NCBI GenBank assembly: GCA_037140375.1
Contig: JBAXER010000061.1
Span: 1-16,984, forward strand
DNA length: 16,984 nt
DNA from: WLMZ01 sp037140375
GTDB lineage: Bacteria > Actinomycetota > Acidimicrobiia > Acidimicrobiales > Ilumatobacteraceae
Reading direction: 5' to 3'
The stretch's first letter is position 1; each line of letters opens with the position of its first letter. The notes under the pieces are model-generated. The model did not search any database and had not been told where the DNA came from. It saw nothing but the letters and a program-made list of their open reading frames with translations. Made by a program: the position numbers and the translations under genes. Below, piece after piece: positions 9,188-16,823 of the stretch.

Positions 9188-10561
9188 ATGGCCAAACTAA
9201 GGCTCGTTCATCGTTGCACCGAGTGCGGTGCCAGTCATCCCAAATGGGCCGGTCGCTGTCCAGCGTGTTCTGCATGGAACAGCTTGGTCGAAGAGATCGA
9301 GGCGCCCGACGACATCAGCACCTTGGCCGCAGGCATGTCGTTGTTTCCGGCGGGCGTTGCCCGACCTATTGGCGAAATCAGCACCGACCTCTCGGGCCCG
9401 CGGCCCAGCGGTATCAGCGAACTCGACCGCGTGCTCGGCGGCGGTTTCGTCCCGGGTTCTGTCACCTTGCTCGGCGGCGAGCCCGGCATCGGAAAGAGCA
9501 CGTTACTGCTGCAGCTGTTAGCCGGCTGGCCCGGTCGCACGCTGTATGTGTCTGCCGAAGAAAGCGCCCAGCAAGTTCGCTTGCGCGCTGGCCGCCTCGA
9601 TGCTGTGCGGCCCAACCTGTGGCTGTTGCCCGAGACCTCGCTGCCCAACATTGTGGCCGCCATCGATGAACTCAAGCCCGAGCTCGTCATCATCGACAGC
9701 ATCCAGACCGTGGCCGACCCCGATCTGTCATCGGCACCTGGGTCCGTGGTGCAGGTTCGTGGGTGCGCCCACCGGTTGGTGCAAGAAGCAAAACATCGCG
9801 GGGTCACCATGGTGTTGGTGGGTCACGTCACCAAAGAAGGCGGCCTCGCTGGGCCACGCGTGCTCGAACACGTCGTCGACACGGTGCTCTCATTCGAAGG
9901 CGAGCGGCACCATGCGCTGCGCTTGCTTCGCGCATCGAAACACCGCTTCGGCCCCACCAGCGAGTTGGGTCTGTTCGAGATGGCCGATGCCGGGCTCATC
10001 CCCGTTCCCGACCCCAGCCAACTGTTCCTTGCCGACCGCCGCACCGGCGTGCCCGGCTCGGCCGTGGTGCCGACAATCGAAGGTCAGCGCCCGTTGCTGG
10101 TCGAGGTGCAGGCGCTCACCAATCCGGTCAGTGGCGGCGCACCACCGCGGCGTTCGGCACAAGGTGTCGACCCCGGTCGGCTCGCCATGCTGCTCGCCGT
10201 GCTCGAGCGTCGGGCACGCCTCTCGGTGAGTGCACACGAGGTCTACGCGTCGGTTGTTGGCGGCGTGAAACTCACCGAGCCAGGGGTCGATCTCAGCCTG
10301 TGTCTCGCAGTGGCTTCGGCAATGATGAACCGACCATTAGCCAGCGATCTCGTTGCGTGTGGCGAGGTAGGTCTGGCGGGCGAAATTCGTCAGGTCTCGC
10401 AGACGCAACGGCGTCTCAACGAAGCCTCACGACTCGGCTTTGCCAAGGCCATCGTGCCGGCCAATGCCCCCGACTCAGCCTCGAACATGCGCATCACCAG
10501 GGTGTCTACCTTGGCCGAAGCACTGCGCGCCGCCGGGCTCATCGGCGAGGGCCCCGCCTAG
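9188..10561 (+). CDS. radA: DNA repair ATPase RadA (Sms)
   Basis: A 457-aa protein that promotes branch migration in homologous recombination. An N-terminal C4 zinc finger uses C10, C13, C24 and C27. A RecA-like ATPase core follows, with Walker A GEPGIGKS at 97-104 and a Walker B at VIIDSIQT. The RadA-specific KNRFG motif reads KHRFG at 251-255, with the second residue changed. A Lon-protease-like C-terminal domain contains the GVDLSLCLAVASA segment; in this family it is a DNA-binding scaffold, not a protease. Length is normal (about 450-480). ATG 9188 starts immediately before the zinc finger and sits six bases after a -10-like hexamer. It converges with the lipoprotein gene at 10607, 45 bp away, and I see no clear hairpin between them. 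Confidence 0.97.
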   Translation: MAKLRLVHRCTECGASHPKWAGRCPACSAWNSLVEEIEAPDDISTLAAGMSLFPAGVARPIGEISTDLSGPRPSGISELDRVLGGGFVPGSVTLLGGEPGIGKSTLLLQLLAGWPGRTLYVSAEESAQQVRLRAGRLDAVRPNLWLLPETSLPNIVAAIDELKPELVIIDSIQTVADPDLSSAPGSVVQVRGCAHRLVQEAKHRGVTMVLVGHVTKEGGLAGPRVLEHVVDTVLSFEGERHHALRLLRASKHRFGPTSELGLFEMADAGLIPVPDPSQLFLADRRTGVPGSAVVPTIEGQRPLLVEVQALTNPVSGGAPPRRSAQGVDPGRLAMLLAVLERRARLSVSAHEVYASVVGGVKLTEPGVDLSLCLAVASAMMNRPLASDLVACGEVGLAGEIRQVSQTQRRLNEASRLGFAKAIVPANAPDSASNMRITRVSTLAEALRAAGLIGEGPA

Positions 10562-10606
10562 ATCGTCTGGGTCTACGTCGTGTGCCTGCTCAACCGGTAG
10601 GGCTCG

Positions 10607-11350
10607 TCATTCGTCCGTGACGGTCACGCGGTAGAGGATGGTGTTGTCCACCTTGAGATCGCCAGACCAGATGAGCTGTGCGTCCGGCGACCACGTGAGC
10701 GTGGTGTAATCGCCCTGCGGACGAACCTCGGCCGCTGTGAACTCCGCAGCCGCGGCCCAAGCACTGTCGTCGAACGTGGGCGATGTCCAGCTCTCGGGCT
10801 CCGCAAGTGTCTCGTGCTCGCACGCCGTGGCCGGATCGGCAGAGCTCACACAGTCGACATTCAACGGCGCACGGAAAATCACCAGGCTCTTCCACGTCGT
10901 ATTCGTGACCGCAATGACCTTGCCGGTGCTCATATCGGTGAACTCGGCGATGAGCCCGCCGTCGCCCATCTGTTGGCGATCGGTGCCGATGTACTCAAGC
11001 CCGCTCTCATCCTCGACATAGTCCTTCGCCACCATCGCAATGGTGAGCGGGTAGGTGGCGGTAAACGTGAAGGTCTCAGCGTTAAACGAACGCTCGGTGG
11101 TGATCGGCACGCTGTCCTCGCCCACCTTCACGCCATTCACGGTCAGCGAGAACCAGTTATCGGCCCACACCTGTGCCGTGAACGTGACCGACTCAGCAAT
11201 TGAGGAGGTGTCGGCGGTGGATACAACTGGTGCACTGAACGACGAAGTCGCCGCAGCGGCCGTTGAGGTTGAGTCGGACGACGACGATCCGCCGCATCCG
11301 ATGAGCAACATCACCATTGCGACCGTGCCGACAGTGGTTGGTCGATTCAT
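10607..11350 (-). CDS. Lipoprotein with galactose-binding-like (glycosidase N-domain type) layout
   Basis: A 247-aa predicted lipoprotein: signal sequence with lipobox L-I-G-C (C19), then a serine/threonine/alanine-rich spacer to about residue 50. The folded part reads like the accessory jelly-roll domains of family 2/78 glycoside hydrolases. It has an A-D-N-x-F-S-L-T-V-N-G-V strand, a GGLIAEF strand, TTWKS, and a W-x-SPTFDDSAW-x-A motif, ending with D-N-T-I-L-Y-R-V-T-V. No catalytic glycosidase domain is present, so I infer binding of a sugar or cell-surface polymer rather than cleavage. C166 and C176 (approximately) may form a disulfide. It follows the YHYH lipoprotein gene by 54 bp with a good Shine-Dalgarno, GAAAGGG at 11365-11359, so the two form an operon. 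The family name is unknown to me. Confidence 0.72.
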   Translation of the reverse strand: MNRPTTVGTVAMVMLLIGCGGSSSSDSTSTAAAATSSFSAPVVSTADTSSIAESVTFTAQVWADNWFSLTVNGVKVGEDSVPITTERSFNAETFTFTATYPLTIAMVAKDYVEDESGLEYIGTDRQQMGDGGLIAEFTDMSTGKVIAVTNTTWKSLVIFRAPLNVDCVSSADPATACEHETLAEPESWTSPTFDDSAWAAAAEFTAAEVRPQGDYTTLTWSPDAQLIWSGDLKVDNTILYRVTVTDE

Positions 11351-11404
11351 CGTCAGAGCCCTTTCGTAGGCTGTGGAGTCGTTGGGCGCATCTTGTTCGT
11401 CTGG

Positions 11405-12373
11405 CTATGGGTTGGTCATCGGCGGCATTGGCGCTGCGGCGTTGCCGGATTGCTCCGACGGCAGTCCCTTGAGACACCCAAAGGTGTAGGGAAATCCTGA
11501 GGTGGCGTGGTAACGGTAGGTGCCGTCGGCTCCGATGCGGCCGTTGCATTCGTCGAGCACGTTTGTCTTTCCAGCGGCGTGGTAACTGTAAGCCAGCCAC
11601 GAATGCGAATGGGGGTTACCGGTCATGTCGTAACCAGAGGTGAACACGGCGGTCGTCGTGCAATCGATGTCGATACACCCGACAGAGTTGTAGATAGGGA
11701 ACCCATCGAGCGCATACCCGAGGATGTACGACGTATTGAGGTTGCATGCGGCGACCGAGTCAAGCAGCGCGTGGTAGTGGTACTCAGAGATGAACCCGGT
11801 GTGCCCGCCACATGTGTCGAGGATTCCGTTGTACACCGGATCGCCGTAGGCCTCGTCGGCGGGCATTGGCCCTTCGGTTGGTCCGTAGATCGGCAGGCCG
11901 GTGACCGTGAACCCAATTGGTCCCAGCAGATCAACGACCGTCTTCGGCTGAGCCGCGACTTCGGGCCGCAACGGCACTTGCCATTCCCATGTGATCGCTT
12001 CGAGCGGGTTGGGGGTGATCTGATGAAAGGTGTAGCTCGGGACGGCGTTGGTGGTGACCAGCATTTGAGTCTCTGAACAGCGCACGACTACCAACGGTCG
12101 CGGGTATCCGTCGCCGGCCCCATCGGTGGTGGACAAGTCTGGGAACACTGATGTTGGGCACTCGCCCCATGCGGGGATACGACTGTTCGACGGCACGTAT
12201 GCGGCGTCCGTGCTCGGAGTCAATACCTCTGTCACTGGCACTGAGGTGGCTTGCGCTGCAGTGGTGATCGCCGAGTCGGAGGTGGCCGTGGCATTGGGTG
12301 ACGTGGCATCGGCGCAGCCTGAGAGCACTGTTGTCAGACACAACAGGGCAGCCGTAATGGATAGACGTCTCAT
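11405..12373 (-). CDS. YHYH-domain lipoprotein
   Basis: A 322-aa predicted lipoprotein: signal sequence with lipobox L-S-G-C (C20), then a Thr/Ala-rich spacer. The YHYH domain (Pfam-type, function unknown) is clear. It has an IYGP segment, CGGHTGFISEYHYH with YHYH at residues 198-201, GYALDGFPIYN, DECNGRIG and a second copy YRYH at 286-289, then FPYTFGCLKG. The repeated Tyr/His pairs and several cysteines suggest metal binding and disulfides outside the cell (inference). ATG 12373 has an excellent Shine-Dalgarno, GGAGGA at 12382-12377; longer in-frame readings run through the divergent tetR gene and are rejected. It is the first gene of a two-lipoprotein operon whose promoter lies among the twin palindromes of the tetR intergenic region. 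Confidence 0.88.
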   Translation of the reverse strand: MRRLSITAALLCLTTVLSGCADATSPNATATSDSAITTAAQATSVPVTEVLTPSTDAAYVPSNSRIPAWGECPTSVFPDLSTTDGAGDGYPRPLVVVRCSETQMLVTTNAVPSYTFHQITPNPLEAITWEWQVPLRPEVAAQPKTVVDLLGPIGFTVTGLPIYGPTEGPMPADEAYGDPVYNGILDTCGGHTGFISEYHYHALLDSVAACNLNTSYILGYALDGFPIYNSVGCIDIDCTTTAVFTSGYDMTGNPHSHSWLAYSYHAAGKTNVLDECNGRIGADGTYRYHATSGFPYTFGCLKGLPSEQSGNAAAPMPPMTNP

Positions 12374-12400
12374 GGGTCCTCCGTCGAACGTGCGACTTAC

Positions 12401-12414
12401 TTGGCGAGCGCCAA
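12401..12414. promoter_or_regulatory. Operator-like palindrome, copy 1
   Basis: TTGGCG-AG-CGCCAA is a perfect 6-bp inverted repeat around a 2-bp centre. It overlaps the start of the predicted -10 and transcription start of the YHYH operon. A near copy lies exactly 28 bp away. Probable binding site for the adjacent TetR protein. Confidence 0.65.
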
Positions 12415-12442
12415 GGTACCACGCCATCTTGGCGTGTGCCAA
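12413..12442 (-). promoter_or_regulatory. Promoter of the YHYH lipoprotein operon
   Basis: On the minus strand TTGGCA (12442-12437) and TACCTT (12418-12413) form -35 and -10 boxes with an 18-bp spacer. This predicts a start near 12406 and a leader of about 33 nt carrying the GGAGGA ribosome site. Both boxes are touched by the twin palindromes, which fits repression. Confidence 0.5.
12429..12442. promoter_or_regulatory. Operator-like palindrome, copy 2
   Basis: TTGGCG-TG-TGCCAA matches copy 1 at 12 of 14 positions, with one arm mismatch. It lies 10 bp before the tetR ATG and covers the predicted -35 of the divergent YHYH promoter, so binding could control both genes. An overlapping dyad, ACGCCA-TCT-TGGCGT (12421-12435), adds further symmetry. 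Confidence 0.62.
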
Positions 12443-12451
12443 CCTATTGCA

Positions 12452-13072
12452 ATGACGAGACCAGGTCGCCCCCCGTTGCAGAGCGATGACACCATTCTTG
12501 AAGTCGCTCTCCGCTCGTTCGCCAAATTCGGCTACGACGCCACCTCGGTGCGCGCGCTCAATGCCGAGCTCGGGCTGAGCCACGAAACCATCACTCAACG
12601 CTTTGGCAGCAAGGCCGAGTTGTATCGGGCGGCCGTGAGCCGCGGTGTGCATCAGTTCGTGGTGGTGTTCGATCACGAGATTGCTTCGCGCAGACCGAAC
12701 AACGATCTCGAGCAACTCCGCGCCACCGTTCGGGCGCTCATGATCGCTATGTCACAACACATCACGCTGGGGGAACTGTTGAACCACAAGGGCATCGGTG
12801 CGTCAGAACGAGACACACTGATGACCGACATTGGGCTGGCCGAGCGAATGCTTGAAGTCGCAGGATTGCTGCATCGCCTGCAATCGGAATCATTGATCCG
12901 CGACGTACAGCTTCGCGAGATTTGGTTCCTCGCTCAGGGCGCCACCGCCCCCTTGCACTTCGATGCCCTCGCCCAAATGTTCGACCCCATCGACGGACCC
13001 GTTGACCGCGAGCAACACATCGAGCGCATGACCGACGCAATCATGCGCGGCATGCGTATCGACAACGAGTGA
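12452..13072 (+). CDS. TetR-family transcriptional regulator
   Basis: A 206-aa regulator. The N-terminal TetR DNA-binding domain, about residues 10-56, ends with the typical segment T-S-V-R-A-L-N-A-E-L-G-L-S-H-E-T-I-x-Q-R-F-G-S-K-A-E-L-Y. The C-terminal ligand/dimer domain is divergent and the effector cannot be guessed. ATG 12452 starts MTRPGRPP, as is usual. There is no Shine-Dalgarno, but a CAACCT lies six bases upstream. It is divergent from the YHYH lipoprotein operon, and the 78-bp gap holds two near-identical palindromes, so it very likely represses both itself and that operon. It converges with the BTAD membrane regulator gene 21 bp away. Confidence 0.92.
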   Translation: MTRPGRPPLQSDDTILEVALRSFAKFGYDATSVRALNAELGLSHETITQRFGSKAELYRAAVSRGVHQFVVVFDHEIASRRPNNDLEQLRATVRALMIAMSQHITLGELLNHKGIGASERDTLMTDIGLAERMLEVAGLLHRLQSESLIRDVQLREIWFLAQGATAPLHFDALAQMFDPIDGPVDREQHIERMTDAIMRGMRIDNE

Positions 13073-13090
13073 CCCGAATCTGAAGTGCAC

Positions 13091-13103
13091 GGGCTACACG
13101 CCC
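13091..13103. terminator. Short hairpin between convergent genes
   Basis: GGGC-TACAC-GCCC forms a 4-bp GC stem with a 5-nt loop, overlapping the stop codon of the BTAD gene and lying 18 bases after the tetR stop. There is no T tract. Weak, but well placed for a bidirectional terminator. Confidence 0.3.
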
Positions 13104-15469
13104 AACAGCGACGACGACGCCAACAGCTCACGGCGCAGCGCCGCCAACTTCGGCGCCGGATCACCCGAGCTAAACAACTCGGCCGACAACACCCGTTCGT
13201 ACGATTGCCACTCCTGACGCACGCCAGCCAGATCTCCGCGAGCGGCGTGGGCGCGCATTCGCAGCGCAATGAGTTCTTCGTGGCCGGGCAACACCTTGAG
13301 TCCTTGACCTGTTGCCCAGAACACGCCATCGATATCGCCCAGCGTCAAATAGTGGCCAGCCAACACACTGGTGGCCGACGTGACCAACACCGTGAGTTGG
13401 CTCGTGACTCCTTCGGCATCAGACCACAAATAGCCGGTACCAAAGAACACCTGATCGCGAACGAGTTCGAGACCTGGACGCAACGTGTGGATGGCATCGG
13501 CGGCGCATTGCGTACGTGCATGTTCGAAACGCATCCGCAGTAAGTCGGCGTCGGTCACCACGTTGTGGTGCATGGGCAGTTGCTCGGTCAGCGTGCGGGG
13601 AATCCATTCGTCGCCATCAACGTTGGCGGCAAGACGCGCTAGCGCGCGCCGAGCATCACTGACCACATTGGCAAACGTGGCATCGCGTACATCGATTTCC
13701 CACAACGCCGTGCGCGCAGCTGTGCGCGTCGACCGGTCGCGGTGCTGACTGAGCCACACCACAAGCTCGAGCGCTTTCGAACGCTCGAAACACGCGACCG
13801 CACCCAATCGATCGCACACCTCAACGGGTCCGAGAATGCGCACCATCAGCGACCACGGAGGCTCAGCCCAACCGCGATCGCTGATGGTCGCACCCTCGGT
13901 GGGGGGAGCAACGACAGGCGGGGCGGCAGGCAACGGCGCTGTGTCCGATGCATCGAGCAGTTCGCGCATGCACCCGATTTCGTCGGCCGTAAGACCAACC
14001 GGAACAATCGCAATTCCAAGCGGCTGCAACACCCAATCGTGGGTGCGTTGTTGTAGCCGCCAACGCGCACCAGCCACTGGGCGATCGACGACAATTGCCA
14101 ACCCACGGCCGCCGATCGCGGTCAGCCGAATGAGCTCGTGGTCGAGATCGGCGGTGGCTTCAGACGTTTCGCCGCTGTGTGCCGCCACAACGATGGTCGG
14201 CTCCCACGCCTCAACCGACCCCGGCTGTGAGCGCAAGGAAAACGTGGACACCGAGGCGTTGGTCATCGCCGCGATAGCGCCGATGTGGCCGACTGCAGCG
14301 TCGATTGCTTCGTCGAGGCACCGGGCTGTATGCGATGCCGGTCGGCCGAGATGCGCTTCGTTGAGGCCGCATGTAATGAGTTGGGCCATCTCGGACAACG
14401 GCGAGACCGACACCGACGCGGCGATGGCCCGAGCGACGTTCGCCGCATGAGGTTGATCGGCTTCGATCACCAAGAGCGCTACTGCCTCAAGATCTACAAA
14501 CACCTGCGCTGGTTCGGCAGAAGTGACGTCGGCCGAACGGCCAACATGCACCAACGCGGGGCATGGTTGGTTCGAGGTGCGAGCGAACGGCGCTAATTCA
14601 TCGAGACTCACAGAAGCAGGCAGCCGCCATCGGTCGGAGCGAACCGCCAACCACGGCAACGGTGGGGCGGGAGTCGGTCCCGAGAGAACCATCTCAAGAG
14701 AGCCATCGGTGGACTGCAGCACCGCGAGAACTCCGACACCTGACACCACGTCGGCGATCTGGGACGACAACGCCCGCAGCACAATGTCGAGTCGAGCCAG
14801 TCGGTCGCCTTCGTCGAGACGACGAACGATGGTCTCGGCAACAACAAGGTGCTGAATCGGGAGCGGCACGCGAACCTCGCCGACCGTGGCGCGCAGGTGG
14901 CGACGTCGCCGCAGTGTGATTGCCGCCACCACCCCAGCGGCGACCATGACGGCGCCGCCAAGTCCGATGGGGGCAGATGCTTGGCGAGGCGACGTCACCG
15001 GACACGGAACTGGCGCTGGCTCGGGAGTGGCCACCGCAGGCAGCAACCGCGACACCACCTGAGTGAGCGGAACAGATCGGGGATGGATTGCCGACGACGA
15101 TGACGCCGAGACCCCACGGGGGATCAAACCAACCAGCATCAACAACGCCGCCACAATCGCAGCCGCACTCTGTTGGGAGGATCCGAGAGCACTCAAGCGG
15201 GGCGCCGACTTGCCTGCGAGCGCTGCGGCGAGCTCGATGACCACGCTCAGCATCAAGCGACCCCATGCAAGCCACAACACAACCGCCAACAACTTGATGG
15301 CCGCGCCGTCGCTGATGTCGCCCCGCCGCACCGATGCCCACACTGTTGATGCTGCAGGGAATGGCGTGGGCCACGGCCGGCCAACAAAGCTGGTCAGACC
15401 GATTGGGACGCCAATCAGCAGCGAAAGCGGCGCGACGAGAGCTGCAAAACCACGGAGTAGACGTGACAC
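13094..15469 (-). CDS. Membrane-anchored BTAD/winged-helix regulator of the Tad locus
   Basis: A 791-aa protein. Four N-terminal hydrophobic segments lie at about 4-28, 58-84, 103-122 and 165-185. A roughly 340-residue cytoplasmic region of unassigned fold follows. From about residue 536 comes a winged-helix DNA-binding domain of the OmpR/SARP type (VRILGPVEV start, RSKALELVVWL, A-N-V-V-S-D-A-R-R-A-L-x-R-L), then a bacterial transcriptional activator domain (BTAD, TPR-like) from about 640 to 785. It resembles large BTAD proteins, often with LysM, encoded beside Tad/TadE genes in actinobacteria; I see no LysM motif here. GTG 15469 is chosen because AGAGGG lies six bases upstream; TTG 15505 is poorer. 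It ends the Tad operon, 36 bp after the TadG-like gene. A direct membrane-to-DNA regulatory role is inferred. Confidence 0.82.
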   Translation of the reverse strand: MSRLLRGFAALVAPLSLLIGVPIGLTSFVGRPWPTPFPAASTVWASVRRGDISDGAAIKLLAVVLWLAWGRLMLSVVIELAAALAGKSAPRLSALGSSQQSAAAIVAALLMLVGLIPRGVSASSSSAIHPRSVPLTQVVSRLLPAVATPEPAPVPCPVTSPRQASAPIGLGGAVMVAAGVVAAITLRRRRHLRATVGEVRVPLPIQHLVVAETIVRRLDEGDRLARLDIVLRALSSQIADVVSGVGVLAVLQSTDGSLEMVLSGPTPAPPLPWLAVRSDRWRLPASVSLDELAPFARTSNQPCPALVHVGRSADVTSAEPAQVFVDLEAVALLVIEADQPHAANVARAIAASVSVSPLSEMAQLITCGLNEAHLGRPASHTARCLDEAIDAAVGHIGAIAAMTNASVSTFSLRSQPGSVEAWEPTIVVAAHSGETSEATADLDHELIRLTAIGGRGLAIVVDRPVAGARWRLQQRTHDWVLQPLGIAIVPVGLTADEIGCMRELLDASDTAPLPAAPPVVAPPTEGATISDRGWAEPPWSLMVRILGPVEVCDRLGAVACFERSKALELVVWLSQHRDRSTRTAARTALWEIDVRDATFANVVSDARRALARLAANVDGDEWIPRTLTEQLPMHHNVVTDADLLRMRFEHARTQCAADAIHTLRPGLELVRDQVFFGTGYLWSDAEGVTSQLTVLVTSATSVLAGHYLTLGDIDGVFWATGQGLKVLPGHEELIALRMRAHAARGDLAGVRQEWQSYERVLSAELFSSGDPAPKLAALRRELLASSSLLGV

Positions 15470-15475
15470 GGTGAA

Positions 15476-15481
15476 CCCTCT
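15476..15481 (-). promoter_or_regulatory. Ribosome binding site deciding the BTAD gene start
   Basis: AGAGGG on the minus strand lies six bases before the GTG at 15469. It favours that GTG over the in-frame TTG 36 bases upstream, which has no ribosome site. Confidence 0.6.
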
Positions 15482-15505
15482 CTGTTGTTGAAGCGGTGCG
15501 TGCAA

Positions 15506-15928
15506 CTAGTGCGTGACCGGCTGCGCGAAACGTGATGCATGAACCGACTTTGTCGCCACGCCAACGAGGCGTAACAGCGTTGTCGATACGGTGGACTGAA
15601 CGGTGACGGTGACACGATTGGCACTCACGGCCACTGAACCGTCGACGCCGTGCGCAACCAGATACGCCTCGGCATTTCGCTTGGCACGGACAGCATCGAG
15701 AACCCATTGACCAGTGCGCAACGACACAACCTGCTGGGCGCCTACACGAGCCGCGTTCTCGGCATGGTCAGACGCCGACACCTTGGCGCCCACGATGCGG
15801 CCACCGTCGATGACAAGGCCAGCGCAACAGATGACCGCCATCGTGATGACAAGCACAAAACCGGTGATCGACCCGCTGTCGCGTTTTGTATGTTGCCGGC
15901 GCGAACCAGAGCTGTTGAGGTGGGTCAT
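15506..15928 (-). CDS. TadG-like pseudopilin/assembly protein
   Basis: A 140-aa protein with a short basic N-terminus, a D-S-G-S-I-T-G junction (G19), one hydrophobic helix and the L-V-I-D-G-G-R segment typical of TadG/TadE-G-like proteins. A helical A-S-D-H-A-E-N-A-A-R stretch and a beta-rich tail follow. In Tad systems such proteins sit in the envelope and assist fibre assembly. Its ATG overlaps the stop of the preceding TadE-like gene (ATGA), showing translational coupling. A longer in-frame reading from 16360 runs antiparallel to nothing but overlaps the TadE-like gene in another frame and is rejected. The position after +5 from G19 is phenylalanine, not the glutamate of true prepilins, so processing by prepilin peptidase is uncertain. 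Confidence 0.82.
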   Translation of the reverse strand: MTHLNSSGSRRQHTKRDSGSITGFVLVITMAVICCAGLVIDGGRIVGAKVSASDHAENAARVGAQQVVSLRTGQWVLDAVRAKRNAEAYLVAHGVDGSVAVSANRVTVTVQSTVSTTLLRLVGVATKSVHASRFAQPVTH

Positions 15929-16353
15929 CAGCCGGCCCGATACTGATCGATAACTTCGGTCGAGCTTGCTGTGAGCGTGCGAGCAATCGCACCAACCAGG
16001 CTGGTGCCTTGTTGATTCAGCCTGCACGAAACTGTCACCGTGACCGAACTCGCGGCGAGTGCGTTGCTCACCTGCACGCCAACAGAGGTGGAAGCACAGT
16101 TGAATCCGTTGTTCGCTAAGTCGGCAGCGGCCACAAGCTGGGCCACGCTTTGCATCTTGGGCCTGGCAACAATCGATGCTGCGCGAGCAGCTTGGTCGGC
16201 GGCGTGGCGAACCTGCTCGGTGGCCCCGCCAGCTCTGCCAAGAAACACCACGAAGGCCATCAACAGCACGAGCACCGGAGCGAGGAGCACCATCTCGACC
16301 GTCGCGCTGCCGAGATCGTTGGCGGTTCGGCGGTTCAAGAAGTTGCGCACCAT
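15928..16353 (-). CDS. TadE-family pseudopilin
   Basis: A 141-aa protein with the clearest TadE signature of the cluster: basic leader of 15 residues ending in glycine (G15), then S-A-T-V-E with glutamate at +5 (E20) and a hydrophobic helix MVLLAPVLVLLM. This is the prepilin-peptidase type arrangement. The rest holds an alanine-rich helix and two cysteines (in NCAST and VSCRL) that may pair. ATG 16353 has a strong ribosome site, AGAGGT at 16364-16359. It is the third gene of the visible operon, 43 bp after the first TadE-like gene, and is coupled to the TadG-like gene. Role: minor pilin or envelope component of a Tad/Flp-type pilus. Confidence 0.88.
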   Translation of the reverse strand: MVRNFLNRRTANDLGSATVEMVLLAPVLVLLMAFVVFLGRAGGATEQVRHAADQAARAASIVARPKMQSVAQLVAAADLANNGFNCASTSVGVQVSNALAASSVTVTVSCRLNQQGTSLVGAIARTLTASSTEVIDQYRAG

Positions 16354-16396
16354 TGATCACCTCTGAGTTGGTGCTGTGTGACGAGCTGCATGGAAA

Positions 16397-16816
16397 TCAA
16401 CGGCTCGATTCGGGGACAAATCGTTCTCGCGGTTCGATCACCGTGCGGGTGACCGAATTGGGAAAGAACGGAACGATGCGAGGCACGGACAGAACAACCG
16501 AAACCGACACATATCCGCCAGAGATCGTCAGGGTTGGCGCATGCGCAAGGTGTGAGCCAAGGTCGGCGACCGTGGATTGCGCAACCGCAACGGCGCTACT
16601 TGGACGAGACGAGAACGACGAAGCCGCTGCGGCACCTTGAGCGGCCGCTGCCGACGCCACGTTGGCGGCATGGAAATAGATGGCAGTTTGCACACCTAAG
16701 AACACGAGGAGCACCAGCAACGGGGTGAGGATCACCAACTGTGTGGTGGCCTCACCCCGATCGCGGCGCGCCGATGATCGAGTGCTGTTCGACGAACCGT
16801 GCTTGAGGATGCTCAT
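16397..16816 (-). CDS. TadE-like pseudopilin
   Basis: A 139-aa protein with a basic leader of about 20 residues, D-R-G-E-A-T-T-Q (G20 or G21 junction), then one hydrophobic helix L-V-I-L-T-P-L-L-V-L-L-V-F and an alanine/serine-rich helix followed by a beta-rich tail. Length and layout match TadE-like proteins, although the +5 residue is glutamine where glutamate is usual. ATG 16816 lies 7 bp after the preceding small gene, so they share a message. It is distinct from the neighbouring TadE-family protein, so two non-identical minor pilins are made. Confidence 0.82.
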   Translation of the reverse strand: MSILKHGSSNSTRSSARRDRGEATTQLVILTPLLVLLVFLGVQTAIYFHAANVASAAAAQGAAAASSFSSRPSSAVAVAQSTVADLGSHLAHAPTLTISGGYVSVSVVLSVPRIVPFFPNSVTRTVIEPRERFVPESSR

Positions 16817-16823
16817 GGCGAGA

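Noticed and set aside
12374..12715. N-terminal extension of the YHYH protein to 12715
   Set aside because: It runs through the divergent tetR gene and operators; the lipoprotein signal starts at 12373 with a strong ribosome site.
3688..13100. Identical 11-mer CGGGCTACACG at the ends of clpC (3688-3698) and the BTAD gene (13090-13100)
   Set aside because: Repeats of 11 bases are expected by chance in a window this size; only the hairpins around them are kept as features.
14694..15707. A 337-codon minus-strand frame
   Set aside because: It overlaps the BTAD regulator and TadG-like gene out of frame and has no recognisable domain.
15929..16360. N-terminal extension of the TadG-like gene to 16360
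   Set aside because: It overlaps the TadE-family gene in another frame; the ATGA overlap at 15928 gives the natural start.
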